From Phytomonospora endophytica (lineage in GTDB: Bacteria; Actinomycetota; Actinomycetes; Mycobacteriales; Micromonosporaceae): a stretch of 64,000 nucleotides of DNA. Positions within the stretch are counted from its first letter, which is position 1. Each line of letters begins with the position of its first letter. The notes beneath the pieces are model-generated. The model had not been told where the DNA came from and did no database searches. It saw only the letters and a program-made list of their open reading frames with translations. The position numbers and the translations under genes were made by a program. The stretch is from positions 101,134 through 165,133 of the forward strand of contig NZ_JACHGT010000020.1 in NCBI RefSeq assembly GCF_014202425.1. The letters are read 5' to 3'. Positions 15,992-24,620 of the stretch are shown piece after piece.

Positions 15992-17653
15992 ATGACCACG
16001 TCGTCGGTCCGCAGTCGGCACAACGCCAAGGGCCAGGGCCAGTGGGCGCTCGGACACACCGAGCCCCTCAACCCCAATGAGCAGCAGAAGAAGGACGACA
16101 ACCCCCTCAACGTCCGCGCGCGCATCGAGAACATCTACGCGCACCGGGGTTTCGCCTCGATCGACCCCGCCGACCTGCGCGGCCGTTTCCGCTGGTGGGG
16201 CCTCTACACCCAGCGCAAACCCGGCTTCGACGGCACCCACACCGGCGTCATGGAACCCGAGGACCTCGAAGACGAGTTCTTCATGCTGCGCGTCCGCATC
16301 GACGGCGGGCAGCTCTCCGTGGAGCAGCTGCGCGCGATCGCCGAGATCTCCCGGCTCTACGGCCGCGACACCGCCGACATCACCGACCGCCAGAACATCC
16401 AGCTGCACTGGATCCGCGTCGAGGACGTCCCCGACATCTGGCGCCGCCTCGAAGAAGTCGGACTGTCCACACAGGAGGCATGCGGCGACTGCCCACGCGT
16501 CGTCCTCGGCAGCCCCGTGGCCGGCGTCTCCGCCGACGAACTGATCGACGCCACCCCGGCCATCGACGAGATCACCAGCCGCTTCATCGGCGACCAGAGC
16601 CTGTCGAACCTGCCCCGCAAGTACAAGTCCGGCATCTCCTGGCTGCCCGACCTGCCCTACGAGACCAACGACCTCTCCTTCCTCGGCGCCGTCCACCCGA
16701 TCCACGGACCCGGCTACGACGTCTGGGTCGGCGGCGGCCTGTCGACGAACCCCATGCTCGCCAAGCGACTCGGCACCTGGGTGTCCCTTGAGGACGTTCC
16801 CGACGTCTGGCACGCCGTCACCCAGCTCTTCCGCGACTACGGCTTCCGCCGCCTGCGCACCCGCGCGCGCCTCAAGTTCCTCGTCGCCGACTGGGGCATC
16901 GAACGCTTCCGCGAAGTCCTGGAGAACGAGTACCTCAAGCGCAAACTCGACGACCTCGACGAACCCGCCGTCGCACCCGCCCTCATCGACCACGTCGGCG
17001 TCCACCGGCAGGCCGACGGACGCTACTTCGTCGGCGCCGCACCGGTCGTCGGCCGCGTCACCGGAACCGTCCTGCACCAGGTCGCCGAACTCGCCGCCCG
17101 CCACGGCAGCGACCGCGTGCGCACCACCCCCGGCCAGAAACTCCTCATCCTCGACATCGCCGAGTCCGATGTGGACGCCATCGTCGAAGGCCTCCGCGAA
17201 CTCGGCCTCCACGCCGACCCCAGCCCCTGGCGCCGCGGCACCATGGCCTGCACCGGCATCGAGTTCTGCAAACTCGCCCTCGTCGACACCAAGGAACGCG
17301 CCCGCGAAACCGTCCTCCAGCTCGAAAAGCGCGTACCCGACATGGACACCCCGCTCGCGATCCACGTCAACGGCTGCCCCAACGCCTGCGCCCGCACCCA
17401 AACCGCCGACATCGGCCTCAAAGGCCAGCTCGTCCTCGTCGACGGCAAGCGCGTCGAAGGCTTCCAGGTCCACCTCGGCGGCGGCCACGCCCTGCACGCC
17501 GGCCTCGGCCGCAAACTCCGCGGCCACAAGGTCGCCGCGACCGAACTCGCCGACTACGTCGAGCGCCTTTCCCGCCGCTACCTCGACGAGCGCACCGACG
17601 GCGAGGTCTTCGCCGCCTGGGTCGCCCGCGCCGACGAGAAGGACCTCCAGTGA
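15992..17653 (+). CDS. sir: Ferredoxin-dependent sulfite reductase (SirA/NirA family)
   Basis: A 553-residue siroheme/[4Fe-4S] enzyme reducing sulfite to sulfide, or nitrite to ammonia. The cluster Cys pairs are C420 and C426 (MACTGIEFC) and C462 and C466 (HVNGCPNAC), matching CX5C...CX3C. Both siroheme half-domains are present (for example EACGDCPRVVLGSPVAG). The neighbours CysH and a sirohydrochlorin chelatase argue for sulfite. The ATG is preceded by GGGAG. It is the first structural gene of a tight operon after the cysteine leader peptide. The third gene supplies sulfite and the fourth makes the siroheme precursor step. Confidence 0.94.
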   Translation: MTTSSVRSRHNAKGQGQWALGHTEPLNPNEQQKKDDNPLNVRARIENIYAHRGFASIDPADLRGRFRWWGLYTQRKPGFDGTHTGVMEPEDLEDEFFMLRVRIDGGQLSVEQLRAIAEISRLYGRDTADITDRQNIQLHWIRVEDVPDIWRRLEEVGLSTQEACGDCPRVVLGSPVAGVSADELIDATPAIDEITSRFIGDQSLSNLPRKYKSGISWLPDLPYETNDLSFLGAVHPIHGPGYDVWVGGGLSTNPMLAKRLGTWVSLEDVPDVWHAVTQLFRDYGFRRLRTRARLKFLVADWGIERFREVLENEYLKRKLDDLDEPAVAPALIDHVGVHRQADGRYFVGAAPVVGRVTGTVLHQVAELAARHGSDRVRTTPGQKLLILDIAESDVDAIVEGLRELGLHADPSPWRRGTMACTGIEFCKLALVDTKERARETVLQLEKRVPDMDTPLAIHVNGCPNACARTQTADIGLKGQLVLVDGKRVEGFQVHLGGGHALHAGLGRKLRGHKVAATELADYVERLSRRYLDERTDGEVFAAWVARADEKDLQ

Positions 17654-17868
17654 GCGGCCGCGCCGTCCCCTACTTCTGCCCCTACTGCGGAGACGAGGAC
17701 CTGCACCCCCATCTCCCCGCCGACCCCGGCGCGCGCCCCTCCGGCTGGGAATGCCGCTCCTGCGCCCGCGTCTTCTCGGTGACCTTCAAAGGACTCAACT
17801 TCGGCGACGACGCCACCCCACAGACCGTGCCCGTCGACAACAGACCGGAGACCGGCCATGACTCGTGA
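17650..17868 (+). CDS. Small zinc-ribbon protein of the sulfur operon
   Basis: A 72-residue protein with two Cys pairs, CPYC (residues 10-13) and CRSC (36-39), the pattern of a rubredoxin-like zinc ribbon, followed by a hydrophilic tail. It starts at GTG 17650 overlapping the sulfite reductase stop and overlaps cysH by 11 bases, so it is translated with both. Similar small proteins are found between sir and cysH in other actinomycetes. It may be an electron carrier, a metallochaperone or an assembly factor; nothing in the sequence decides. Confidence 0.75.
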   Translation: MSGRAVPYFCPYCGDEDLHPHLPADPGARPSGWECRSCARVFSVTFKGLNFGDDATPQTVPVDNRPETGHDS

Positions 17869-18553
17869 CCCCTTCGCCCTCCGCGACCTCGCCCACAAGG
17901 CCGGCCGCGACCTTGAGAACGCCTCCGCCGAACGCATCGTGGAATGGGCCGCCGACACCTTCGGCGAACGCTTCTGCGTCACCTCCTCCTTCGCCGACGC
18001 CGTCCTCGCCCACCTGGTCTCCAGCGTGGTCCCCGGCGTCGACGTCGTCTTCCTCGACACCGGACTCCACTTCGAGGAGACCCTCGACGTCCGCGAAGAG
18101 GTCCGCCGCAGGCTCCCCGTGACCGTCAAGTCGGTCCGCCCGCCCATGACCGTCGGCCGCCAGGACGGCGAGTTCGGCCCCCGGCTGTGGGACCGCGCCC
18201 CCGACGAGTGCTGCCACCTGCGCAAGGTCGAACCCCTCGCCGAGGCGCTCGCCGACTACGACGCCTGGGCCACCGGTCTGCGCCGCGACGAGTCCCCCAG
18301 CCGTGCCGACACCCGCATCGTCGACTTCGACGCCGGCCGCCAGAAGGTCAAGATCTCGCCCATCGCGCGCTGGACACAGTCCGACGTGGACACCTACATC
18401 GAGGCCAACGACATCCCCGTCAACGACCTCTTCAACCGCGGCTACGGCTCCATCGGCTGCTGGCCCTGCACCCGCCGCGTCAAGCCCGGCGAGGACCCCC
18501 GCGCCGGCCGCTGGGCCATGTTCGACAAGCAGGAATGCGGGATCCACCTGTGA
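17858..18553 (+). CDS. cysH: Adenylyl-sulfate (APS) reductase, CysH
   Basis: A 231-residue PAPS/APS reductase. C118-C119, C201 and C204 (DECCHLRK and GCWPC) are ligands of a [4Fe-4S] cluster, which marks the APS-using bacterial type, not the cluster-free PAPS type. The catalytic Cys is C227 in the C-terminal ECGIHL. The nucleotide loop is TSSFADAVL. It reduces APS to sulfite with thioredoxin, feeding the sulfite reductase two genes upstream. Sulfate adenylyltransferase genes (cysDN or sat) are not in this window. Confidence 0.95.
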   Translation: MTRDPFALRDLAHKAGRDLENASAERIVEWAADTFGERFCVTSSFADAVLAHLVSSVVPGVDVVFLDTGLHFEETLDVREEVRRRLPVTVKSVRPPMTVGRQDGEFGPRLWDRAPDECCHLRKVEPLAEALADYDAWATGLRRDESPSRADTRIVDFDAGRQKVKISPIARWTQSDVDTYIEANDIPVNDLFNRGYGSIGCWPCTRRVKPGEDPRAGRWAMFDKQECGIHL

Positions 18554-19266
18554 CCGCCTGGCGCGGCGACGGCCCCGGCCCGCCGCTCGTGCTCATCGCC
18601 CACGGCAGCAGGGACGGCCGCTCCTCCGCGGTCGTCCGCCGCATCGCCGCGCGCCTCGACGCCCGGGCGAGTTTCATCGACTTCGACCGCCCCGACCCGG
18701 TGACCCTGCTCACGGCACTCGCCGACGCCGGGCACCGCACCGTGGCCGTGGTCCCGCTCCTGCTGACCGACGCCTTCCACAGCCGCGTCGACGTGCCCCG
18801 GCTCGTCGCCGAGGTGCGTGAGAAGCGGCCGGGGCTGGAGGTGCCGCTGGGGCCACCCGTCGGCGGAGCGGCGCTCATTCCGGCGCTGGCGCGGGCGCTG
18901 GGCCCCTGCGACGGGGTCGTGCTGGCGGCGGCCGGGACCCGCGACACGGTGGGGCAGGCACACGTACGCGACATGGCCCTGCGCCTCGGCCGGCACCTCG
19001 GAGTGCCGGGCGTGGCCGCGTACGCCGCCTCGGCGGAGCCGGGCGTCGGCGAGGCGGTCACCCGCCTGCACGCGTCGGGTGCCCGGAATGTCGCGGTCGC
19101 CTCCTACTTCATCGCGCCCGGTCTGCTCTACGAGCGCGTGCGCGCGGCGGCGGTCGCGGCGGGCGTGCCGGTCGCGCCCCCGCTCGGCGACGCCGACGAG
19201 CTGCTCGGTGCGGTCCGTGCGGCCTACGTCGCCGCCCTGCGAAGGACGGTCGCGGCGGCGGCCTGA
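18550..19266 (+). CDS. Sirohydrochlorin chelatase (CbiX/SirB-like)
   Basis: A 238-residue protein of the CbiX family with two tandem halves. The metal-binding His are in LIAHGSRDGRSS (near the N-terminus) and in the FHSRVDVPRL segment. It inserts Fe2+ into sirohydrochlorin to make siroheme for the sulfite reductase (or Co2+ for cobalamin). The GTG start overlaps the cysH stop by four bases (GTGA), making it the last gene of the operon. The chelatase is fused to neither uroporphyrinogen methylase nor dehydrogenase. Confidence 0.88.
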   Translation: MTAWRGDGPGPPLVLIAHGSRDGRSSAVVRRIAARLDARASFIDFDRPDPVTLLTALADAGHRTVAVVPLLLTDAFHSRVDVPRLVAEVREKRPGLEVPLGPPVGGAALIPALARALGPCDGVVLAAAGTRDTVGQAHVRDMALRLGRHLGVPGVAAYAASAEPGVGEAVTRLHASGARNVAVASYFIAPGLLYERVRAAAVAAGVPVAPPLGDADELLGAVRAAYVAALRRTVAAAA

Positions 19267-19690
19267 GGGCCGAGATCTCTTCATGCATGGTAATCCGCCG
19301 TGTGCACACGGTCATGTGTGCTGCTGGGGCATGCCCTTTGTGGTCCTATGTGGACGCACCTACCCCGTATGCGATTCCGGCCCCTATTGGCCGCATCCAC
19401 CCGGCTTGTTACGATGTTTCGACCACGTCGGCCGTCCCGGTTGCGCGTTTCGCCTGTTCCTTTGCGGGTAAAAGGTTCCCGGTGGCCCGTGGCCCTGCCG
19501 TCAGTGCCCACCGCTGACGCGGCGACAACAAAAGACAGGTGCCGGACGGCGGCCGTAGGCCGCGTCCGTGTTCGTCGTTGTCAGCCCCCGTGTGGCCCCC
19601 TGGCGGCGGCGTTCACGTCGTCCCCGGCACGAGGCCGAAGCCCAGCCTCCCGCCAACGGTGAAAACCGATGAGGAGACCACGCCAAGCTG
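19267..19690. promoter_or_regulatory. 424-bp intergenic: promoter and structured leader
   Basis: No gene is seen. A 14-bp palindrome CCGTGTGCACACGG lies at 19298-19311. A possible promoter TTGGCC (19387-19392), 17-bp spacer, TACGAT (19410-19415) would start transcription near 19422, giving a leader of about 270 nt for the acyltransferase. In that leader, an outer stem GACAAC (19524-19529)/GTTGTC (19577-19582) encloses an 11-bp bulged stem CGGACGGCGGCC (19543-19554)/GGCCGCGTCCG (19558-19568). I recognise no known riboswitch class. Confidence 0.5.
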
Positions 19691-20767
19691 ATGTCCGCAC
19701 CCGCTTCGAGCACCACGGCGCCCGACGCGCCTCCGGCAAACCCGCGCCCCACCAGGAAGGACCCGTACTTCTCCAACGCGAAACTGATCTTGATCGTGCT
19801 GGTCGCCTGCGGTCACGCGTGGGCGCCCCTGATGGACAGCGACGCCGTCCGCGCGGCCTATCTGGTCCTCTACGACCTGCACATGCCCGCGTTCATCCTC
19901 ATCTCGGGCTACCTTTCCCGCAGCTTCGCCGGACGTCCCGATCAGTGGCGGCGGCTCCTGACCGGCGTCGCGCTCCCGTACGTGACCTTCTCGCTCGCCT
20001 ACGGGCTGATGCGCATCTACACCGAGGGTCAGTTCGACTGGAACCTGCTCTACCCGTGGTACCTGCTGTGGTTCCTGCCCGCCCTGTTCTTCTGGCGGCT
20101 GACCTCACAGATCTGGAAGGTCGTGCGGTGGCCGATCGCGGTGGCCTTCGCGATCTCCTTCGCCGCCTCGCTCACCGCCCTCAGTGACGTGCTCGACCTC
20201 GGCCGCATCCTGCAGTTCCTGCCCTTCTTCGTGATCGGGCTCCGGCTCAGGCGCGAGCACTTCGAGGCGCTGCGGCGGCCGTGGATCCGCTGGAGCGGCC
20301 TGGCCGCCACCGCCGGTCTGCTGGCCGTCGCCTACGTCTTCGGTTCGGACCTGGCGCCGGAGTGGGTCTACTACAACCAGGGTTACGGCCAGCTGGAGAC
20401 GGCCCTGGCGTGGATCGTGCCGATCCGCGTCGGCACCTTCCTGGCCGCCGGGATCCTGGTGGTCACCTTCCTGGCCTGGACGCCGAAGCGCGAGTTCCGG
20501 CTGAGCGCGCTGGGGGAGCGCACCATCTACGCCTATCTCCTGCACGGTTTCGTGATCAAGATCGCCGACGAGGGTCTCGACCTCTACCGCTTCGAATGGC
20601 TGCACACGCCCGCGGGTGCGGTTCTCGTCACACTGCTGGCAGCCGGTCTGGCGGTCCTGCTCATGACCGCGCCCGTGACGCGGCTGTTCCGGTGGGTCGT
20701 GGAGCCGCGCATGCCGTGGCTGTTCACCGCCCAGTCGCGACGCCGGCCGCAGGAGGTCACCGCCTGA
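19691..20767 (+). CDS. Membrane acyltransferase 3 family protein
   Basis: A 358-residue integral membrane protein with about ten helices. The family hallmark His is in VACGHAWAPL (H42), and RSF after ISGYLS marks the catalytic region of acyltransferase-3 (OafA/OatA/NodX) enzymes, which O-acylate sugars or lipids on the cell surface. It has no SGNH extension. A 25-residue Pro/Ala-rich N-terminus is cytoplasmic. It stands alone with its own promoter and a strong terminator, so the substrate cannot be read from context. Confidence 0.85.
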   Translation: MSAPASSTTAPDAPPANPRPTRKDPYFSNAKLILIVLVACGHAWAPLMDSDAVRAAYLVLYDLHMPAFILISGYLSRSFAGRPDQWRRLLTGVALPYVTFSLAYGLMRIYTEGQFDWNLLYPWYLLWFLPALFFWRLTSQIWKVVRWPIAVAFAISFAASLTALSDVLDLGRILQFLPFFVIGLRLRREHFEALRRPWIRWSGLAATAGLLAVAYVFGSDLAPEWVYYNQGYGQLETALAWIVPIRVGTFLAAGILVVTFLAWTPKREFRLSALGERTIYAYLLHGFVIKIADEGLDLYRFEWLHTPAGAVLVTLLAAGLAVLLMTAPVTRLFRWVVEPRMPWLFTAQSRRRPQEVTA

Positions 20768-20794
20768 ATCCGGCTCGAAACGAACGTGGACAAG

Positions 20795-20838
20795 GCCCGG
20801 CCCCCGCTCCAAGACCTGGAGAGAAGCGGGGGCCGGGC
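20795..20838. terminator. Bidirectional terminator
   Basis: Perfect 14-bp arms GCCCGGCCCCCGCT (20795-20808) and AGCGGGGGCCGGGC (20825-20838), placed between the acyltransferase stop and the convergent micro-protein stop. It can serve both strands. Confidence 0.88.
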
Positions 20839-20851
20839 TGCTACGGAAGCA

Positions 20852-20923
20852 CTACCACCACCAGCAGTGCCATCCGTACCACCCACCGATGACCGTGATT
20901 CCCAGACCGATGCTGACGAGCAT
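20852..20923 (-). CDS. Putative 23-aa Trp-rich membrane micro-protein
   Basis: The frame from the ATG at 20923 encodes 23 residues: a hydrophobic start (MLVSIGLGITVIGG) followed by WYGWHCWWW at the C-terminus. A near-ideal ribosome binding site AGGAGG lies six bases before the ATG and a strong hairpin follows the stop, which together argue that it is translated. Four Trp codons in the last nine is far from random sequence. It would be a single-span micro-protein with an aromatic anchor. I know no family. It may also be a leader peptide, but no gene follows on this strand. Confidence 0.55.
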   Translation of the reverse strand: MLVSIGLGITVIGGWYGWHCWWW

Positions 20924-21080
20924 GACCAGCCTCCTGAAAAGAGGTGCCCCACCCTGAGGGGCATCCGCCGTTGTCTCACGTTCACGTCCGCCCACCTCGG
21001 ATCGGACGCAGACGAAACCTAAGGCCTCGGCTCCTCCCAAGTCAGTCCAAATGGCGACATATCGACTTCACTCGATGTCC

Positions 21081-21117
21081 GCCGGATTCGATGATCAATC
21101 CGGCGAGGGGATAGACT
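21081..21117 (+). promoter_or_regulatory. Promoter with inverted repeat upstream of the HelR-like gene
   Basis: Arms GCCGGATT (21081-21088) and AATCCGGC (21097-21104) flank an eight-base spacer just upstream of a TAGACT -10 box (21112-21117). The repeat covers the -35 area, with the start of helR 38 bases past the -10. In rifamycin-responsive helR genes an inverted element lies in the promoter; whether this is the same element cannot be decided by eye. Confidence 0.5.
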
Positions 21118-21154
21118 GAATGGCTTCGTTTTCAAAGGCCAGGGGAGTGCGCAG

Positions 21155-23278
21155 TTGAGCCACAGCGGTGGGCGGGATGACGACAAGAGTGTTGTGGAGA
21201 CAGCCGAAAGGGACGCCGAGGTGGCCCTCGAACAACGCCACGTCGACACTGTCTACGACCGGCTGGACGAGCTTCGCGACGTCGCGGTCCGAGCCGAGCG
21301 TGACGGCTACAACTATTCGCACGCAAGGGTTCCGGGCGCGCAGTACGAGCGCGACGTGTTCGTCTACCAGGCGGCCAAACGGCTGCACACCCTCGACGCC
21401 GAACACGAGGGCCTGGTCTTCGGGCGCCTCGACCTCGACGGTCCGGTCACCCGGCACATCGGCCGGCTCGGACTGCGCTCGGCCGAGCAGAAGCCGCTGC
21501 TGATCGACTGGCGCGCGCCCGCCGCGGCGCCGTTCTACCAGGCCACGGCGGCCGACCGGATGTCGGTCATCCGACGCCGGGTCATCCGCTCCAGCGGCCG
21601 GACCGTGCTCGACATCTCCGACGACCTCCTCGACACCGAGCACGCCGACCCCGGCGAGACCGGCCTGTCGGTCATCGGCGACGGCGCCCTCATGGCCGCC
21701 CTGGCCCGCGCCCGCGGCGAGCGCATGCGCGACATCGTCGCCACCATCCAGCGCGAGCAGGACGAGGCGATCCGGGCCGAGGCCCGCGGCGTCACGCTGA
21801 TCAGCGGTGGCCCCGGCACGGGCAAGACCGTCGTCGCGCTGCACCGCGCCGCCTACCTGCTGTACGCCGACCGGCGGCGCTTCGAAGGCGGCGGCGTGCT
21901 CGTCGTCGGACCCTCCACGGTCTTCCTGCGCTACATCGAGCGCGTACTGCCGTCCCTCGGCGAGGACGCCGCGGCCCTGTACGCCCTCGGCGAGTTCGTC
22001 GACGGCGCCAAGGCCGTCCGGCAGGACCCGCTGAAGGTCGCCGCCGTCAAGGGCGCCGGGCGGATCCGGAAGATCCTCGCCCGCGCGACCAGACTCGCGC
22101 CCCCGAACGCGCCCGAGACCTTCACGATGGTCTACCGGGGTGAGGTGCTGCGCCTGCGCGAAGGCGACCTGATCGAGGCCCGCGCGGCCGTGCAGCGCAA
22201 GAACCAGCAGCACAACCACGCCGTCACCGAAGCAGGCCGGGCGCTGCTGGTCGCCTTGTGGCGCAAGGCGAAAGAACGCATCGAGACCGGGCTCGTCCCG
22301 GCCGAGTTCTCCCGCGAGGTCGGCCACCGCAACGAGTTCCTGGAGTTCCTGCACGCCTGGTGGCCCGAACTCACCCCCGAGGAGGTGCTGCGCTGGCTGT
22401 CCGACGAGCGGCGGCTCGGCGCGGCCTCGCAGGGCATGCTGTCGCGGCAGGAGGTCTCGGCGGTCGCGGCCTCGCTGACCGAGCCCGACTGGTCGGTGTC
22501 CGACATCCCGCTGCTCGACGAGCTCGCCGGGATCCTCGGCAGGCCGAAGCGCCCGAAGGCCCGCCGCGACCACGACGGCGACTCCATCCAGGAGCTGACG
22601 ACCACGCAGGACCGGCTGTACACCCGGGCACCGCGGGCCGAGCGCGGCTCCGACTATGACGGCTACGCCCACATCGTCGTCGACGAGGCGCAGGACCTCT
22701 CCCCGATGCAGTGGCGGATGCTCGGCCGTCGCGGTCGCCAGGCGAGCTGGACCATCGTCGGTGACGCCGCCCAGAGCAGCTGGCCCGACCCGGCCGAGGC
22801 CCGCCGCGCGCGCAACGAGGCACTGGGGCGCCTGCCGCGCAAGGAGTTCCACCTCACCACCAACTACCGCAACTCCGCCGAGATCTTCGAGTTCGCCGCC
22901 GAGTCGATCCGCCGGGCCGTGCCCGACGCCGACATCCCCAAGGCCGTCCGCCGGACCGGCGCCGTCCCCGTCGACCTGCGCGTCCCGGCCGCCGAACTGA
23001 CCGCGACGGTCGTCGCCAAGGTCGCCGAACACCTCGCCGAGGTCGCCGGGACCGTGGGCGTCATCACCCCGGCCGACGACCGCGGCAAGATCGCCGCCTG
23101 GTTCGAACCGCACGAGAGACTGCACGTCATGACCGCACTGGAGTCGAAGGGACTCGAATTCGACGCCGTCGTCGCCGTGCGGCCCGACGTCGTCGCGGCC
23201 GAGTCGGGCCCCCAGGTCCGTTACGTCGTGTTCACCCGTGCGACGCAATTCCTGACGGTGATCAACGCGCAGGATTAA
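21155..23278 (+). CDS. HelD/HelR-like RNA polymerase-recycling ATPase
   Basis: A 707-residue superfamily-1 helicase-like ATPase. Walker A is GGPGTGKT (about 217-224), Walker B DEAQDLSPMQW (about 509-519) and motif VI-like VRYVVFTRATQFL lies near the end. The N-terminal coiled coil (about 15-70) and the insertion between motifs I and II fit actinobacterial class II HelD, which dislodges RNA polymerase from nucleic acid; HelR of Streptomyces gives rifamycin tolerance this way. It starts at TTG 21155, eight bases after AGGGGAG. It is transcribed alone. Confidence 0.9.
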   Translation: MSHSGGRDDDKSVVETAERDAEVALEQRHVDTVYDRLDELRDVAVRAERDGYNYSHARVPGAQYERDVFVYQAAKRLHTLDAEHEGLVFGRLDLDGPVTRHIGRLGLRSAEQKPLLIDWRAPAAAPFYQATAADRMSVIRRRVIRSSGRTVLDISDDLLDTEHADPGETGLSVIGDGALMAALARARGERMRDIVATIQREQDEAIRAEARGVTLISGGPGTGKTVVALHRAAYLLYADRRRFEGGGVLVVGPSTVFLRYIERVLPSLGEDAAALYALGEFVDGAKAVRQDPLKVAAVKGAGRIRKILARATRLAPPNAPETFTMVYRGEVLRLREGDLIEARAAVQRKNQQHNHAVTEAGRALLVALWRKAKERIETGLVPAEFSREVGHRNEFLEFLHAWWPELTPEEVLRWLSDERRLGAASQGMLSRQEVSAVAASLTEPDWSVSDIPLLDELAGILGRPKRPKARRDHDGDSIQELTTTQDRLYTRAPRAERGSDYDGYAHIVVDEAQDLSPMQWRMLGRRGRQASWTIVGDAAQSSWPDPAEARRARNEALGRLPRKEFHLTTNYRNSAEIFEFAAESIRRAVPDADIPKAVRRTGAVPVDLRVPAAELTATVVAKVAEHLAEVAGTVGVITPADDRGKIAAWFEPHERLHVMTALESKGLEFDAVVAVRPDVVAAESGPQVRYVVFTRATQFLTVINAQD

Positions 23279-23298
23279 CAACAGGAATACCGTTGGTG

Positions 23299-23317
23299 AA
23301 AAGCGAACGCCGCTTTT
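23299..23317 (+). terminator. Small hairpin after the HelR-like gene
   Basis: AAAAGCG (23299-23305) and CGCTTTT (23311-23317) around AACGC, 21 bases past the stop. The stem is short but its A/T-rich arms stand out in this genome. Confidence 0.4.
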
Positions 23318-23384
23318 GGTGAATGGTGGGTTTTCGGTCTTCCCGAAGGTTTGACCGGACGTTTCCGGGGCTATTCTTCGTGCC

Positions 23385-24620
23385 ATGTCGAGCCCCCGAT
23401 CGGTTCGCCGCCCCCTGCGGATCCTGATGGTCGTCGTCACCGACTACCGCACCGACGCGCGGGTACGCCGGCAGGCCGAGGCCCTCGTGAACCGCGGCGA
23501 CCACGTGACCGTGCTGGCCCTCCAGGTCGGCGAGAAACCCGAGACCGGCGTGGTCAACGGAGTGCGGGTGGTCGAACTCCCGATCCGTAAATACCGCGGC
23601 GCGTCGGCCGGCGCCTACCTGAAGCTGTACGGCCGCTTCAGCTGGCGCGCACTGCGCTGGGCGTCGAAGCACCGCCGCGAGTTCGACCTCGTCCAGGCGC
23701 ACTCGATGCCCGAGACGCTGGTCTTCTGCGGCCTGCCGCAGCGCCTCCGGGGGCTGCCGGTTCTGCTCGACGTGCACGACCTGACCTCGAAGACCTTCGA
23801 GGAGAAGTTCGCCTCAAGGCCCGCGCTGCTCAACTCGGTGCGGGCCTCCGAACGCGCCTCGATGCGCTTCTCCACCGAAGTCATCACCGCCAACGAGCCC
23901 TACGCCGAACTCCTGCGCGGACTCACCAAGACTCGCGTGACCTCGGTGCTGAACTGCCCCGACGACGCGATCTTCCAGCCGCGTGAATGGCGCGAATGGC
24001 GGGCCGACGGTGAGTTCGTCGCCGGATATCACGGCCTCATCGCCGAACGGCAGGGCGTTTTCCAGGCCGTCGACGCCGTCGCCCTGCTCCGCGACGAGAT
24101 GCCCGGACTCAAACTGCGCATCCGCGGCGCCGGCGACGACGCGCCACGACTCCACGAGCACATCGCCAAGCACGACGTCGCCGACCGCGTCCACTTCGAC
24201 GACACCCCCATCGCCGTCACCGACCTGCCCACCGAACTCGGCGAACTCCACCTCGGGCTCGTGCCCCACCAGATCGGGCCGCTCACCCAGGACATCCTGC
24301 CGAACAAGATCATGGAATACGCCGGCGTCGGCGTGCCCATCGTCTCGTTCCGCAACCCCACCGTCGCCCGCTACTTCGACGAACAGGCCGTCGTGTTCGC
24401 CGACCCCGCCGACGGGCCCGGACTCGCCAAGGCCATCACGGCCGTCGCGAGAGACCAGGCCGCGGCGAGGGCGCGAAGCGAGCACACGCTCGGGCTGATG
24501 ACCGAACGGATGTGGAGCCGACAGCGGGCGACGTACTTCGAGGTCATCGACCGGATGTGCGGGGTGCGGGAAGGCGCGGATGCGGGTGAGGACGTGGGGG
24601 AGACGGCGGGGGTCGGGTAG
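23385..24620 (+). CDS. Glycosyltransferase family 4 protein
   Basis: A 411-residue GT-B fold enzyme. The N-terminal half shows the acceptor-side opening RILMVVVTDYRTDARVRRQA and the GT4 nucleotide-sugar region is DILPNKIMEYAGVGVPIV near residue 305. It has no signal peptide or membrane segment and would act on the cytoplasmic face of the membrane in making a glycolipid or polysaccharide. Sugar donor and acceptor are unknown; no other polysaccharide genes are adjacent. The ATG lies seven bases after TATTCT (23372-23377), so it is probably leaderless. Confidence 0.88.
   Translation: MSSPRSVRRPLRILMVVVTDYRTDARVRRQAEALVNRGDHVTVLALQVGEKPETGVVNGVRVVELPIRKYRGASAGAYLKLYGRFSWRALRWASKHRREFDLVQAHSMPETLVFCGLPQRLRGLPVLLDVHDLTSKTFEEKFASRPALLNSVRASERASMRFSTEVITANEPYAELLRGLTKTRVTSVLNCPDDAIFQPREWREWRADGEFVAGYHGLIAERQGVFQAVDAVALLRDEMPGLKLRIRGAGDDAPRLHEHIAKHDVADRVHFDDTPIAVTDLPTELGELHLGLVPHQIGPLTQDILPNKIMEYAGVGVPIVSFRNPTVARYFDEQAVVFADPADGPGLAKAITAVARDQAAARARSEHTLGLMTERMWSRQRATYFEVIDRMCGVREGADAGEDVGETAGVG

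Noticed and set aside
19267..19690. c-di-AMP (ydaO) or cobalamin riboswitch
   Set aside because: The conserved cores of these classes are not seen and the downstream gene is not a usual target.
21095..23440. Open frame of 781 codons opposite the HelR-like gene
   Set aside because: Antisense shadow of a real SF1 ATPase; no domain or ribosome binding site.
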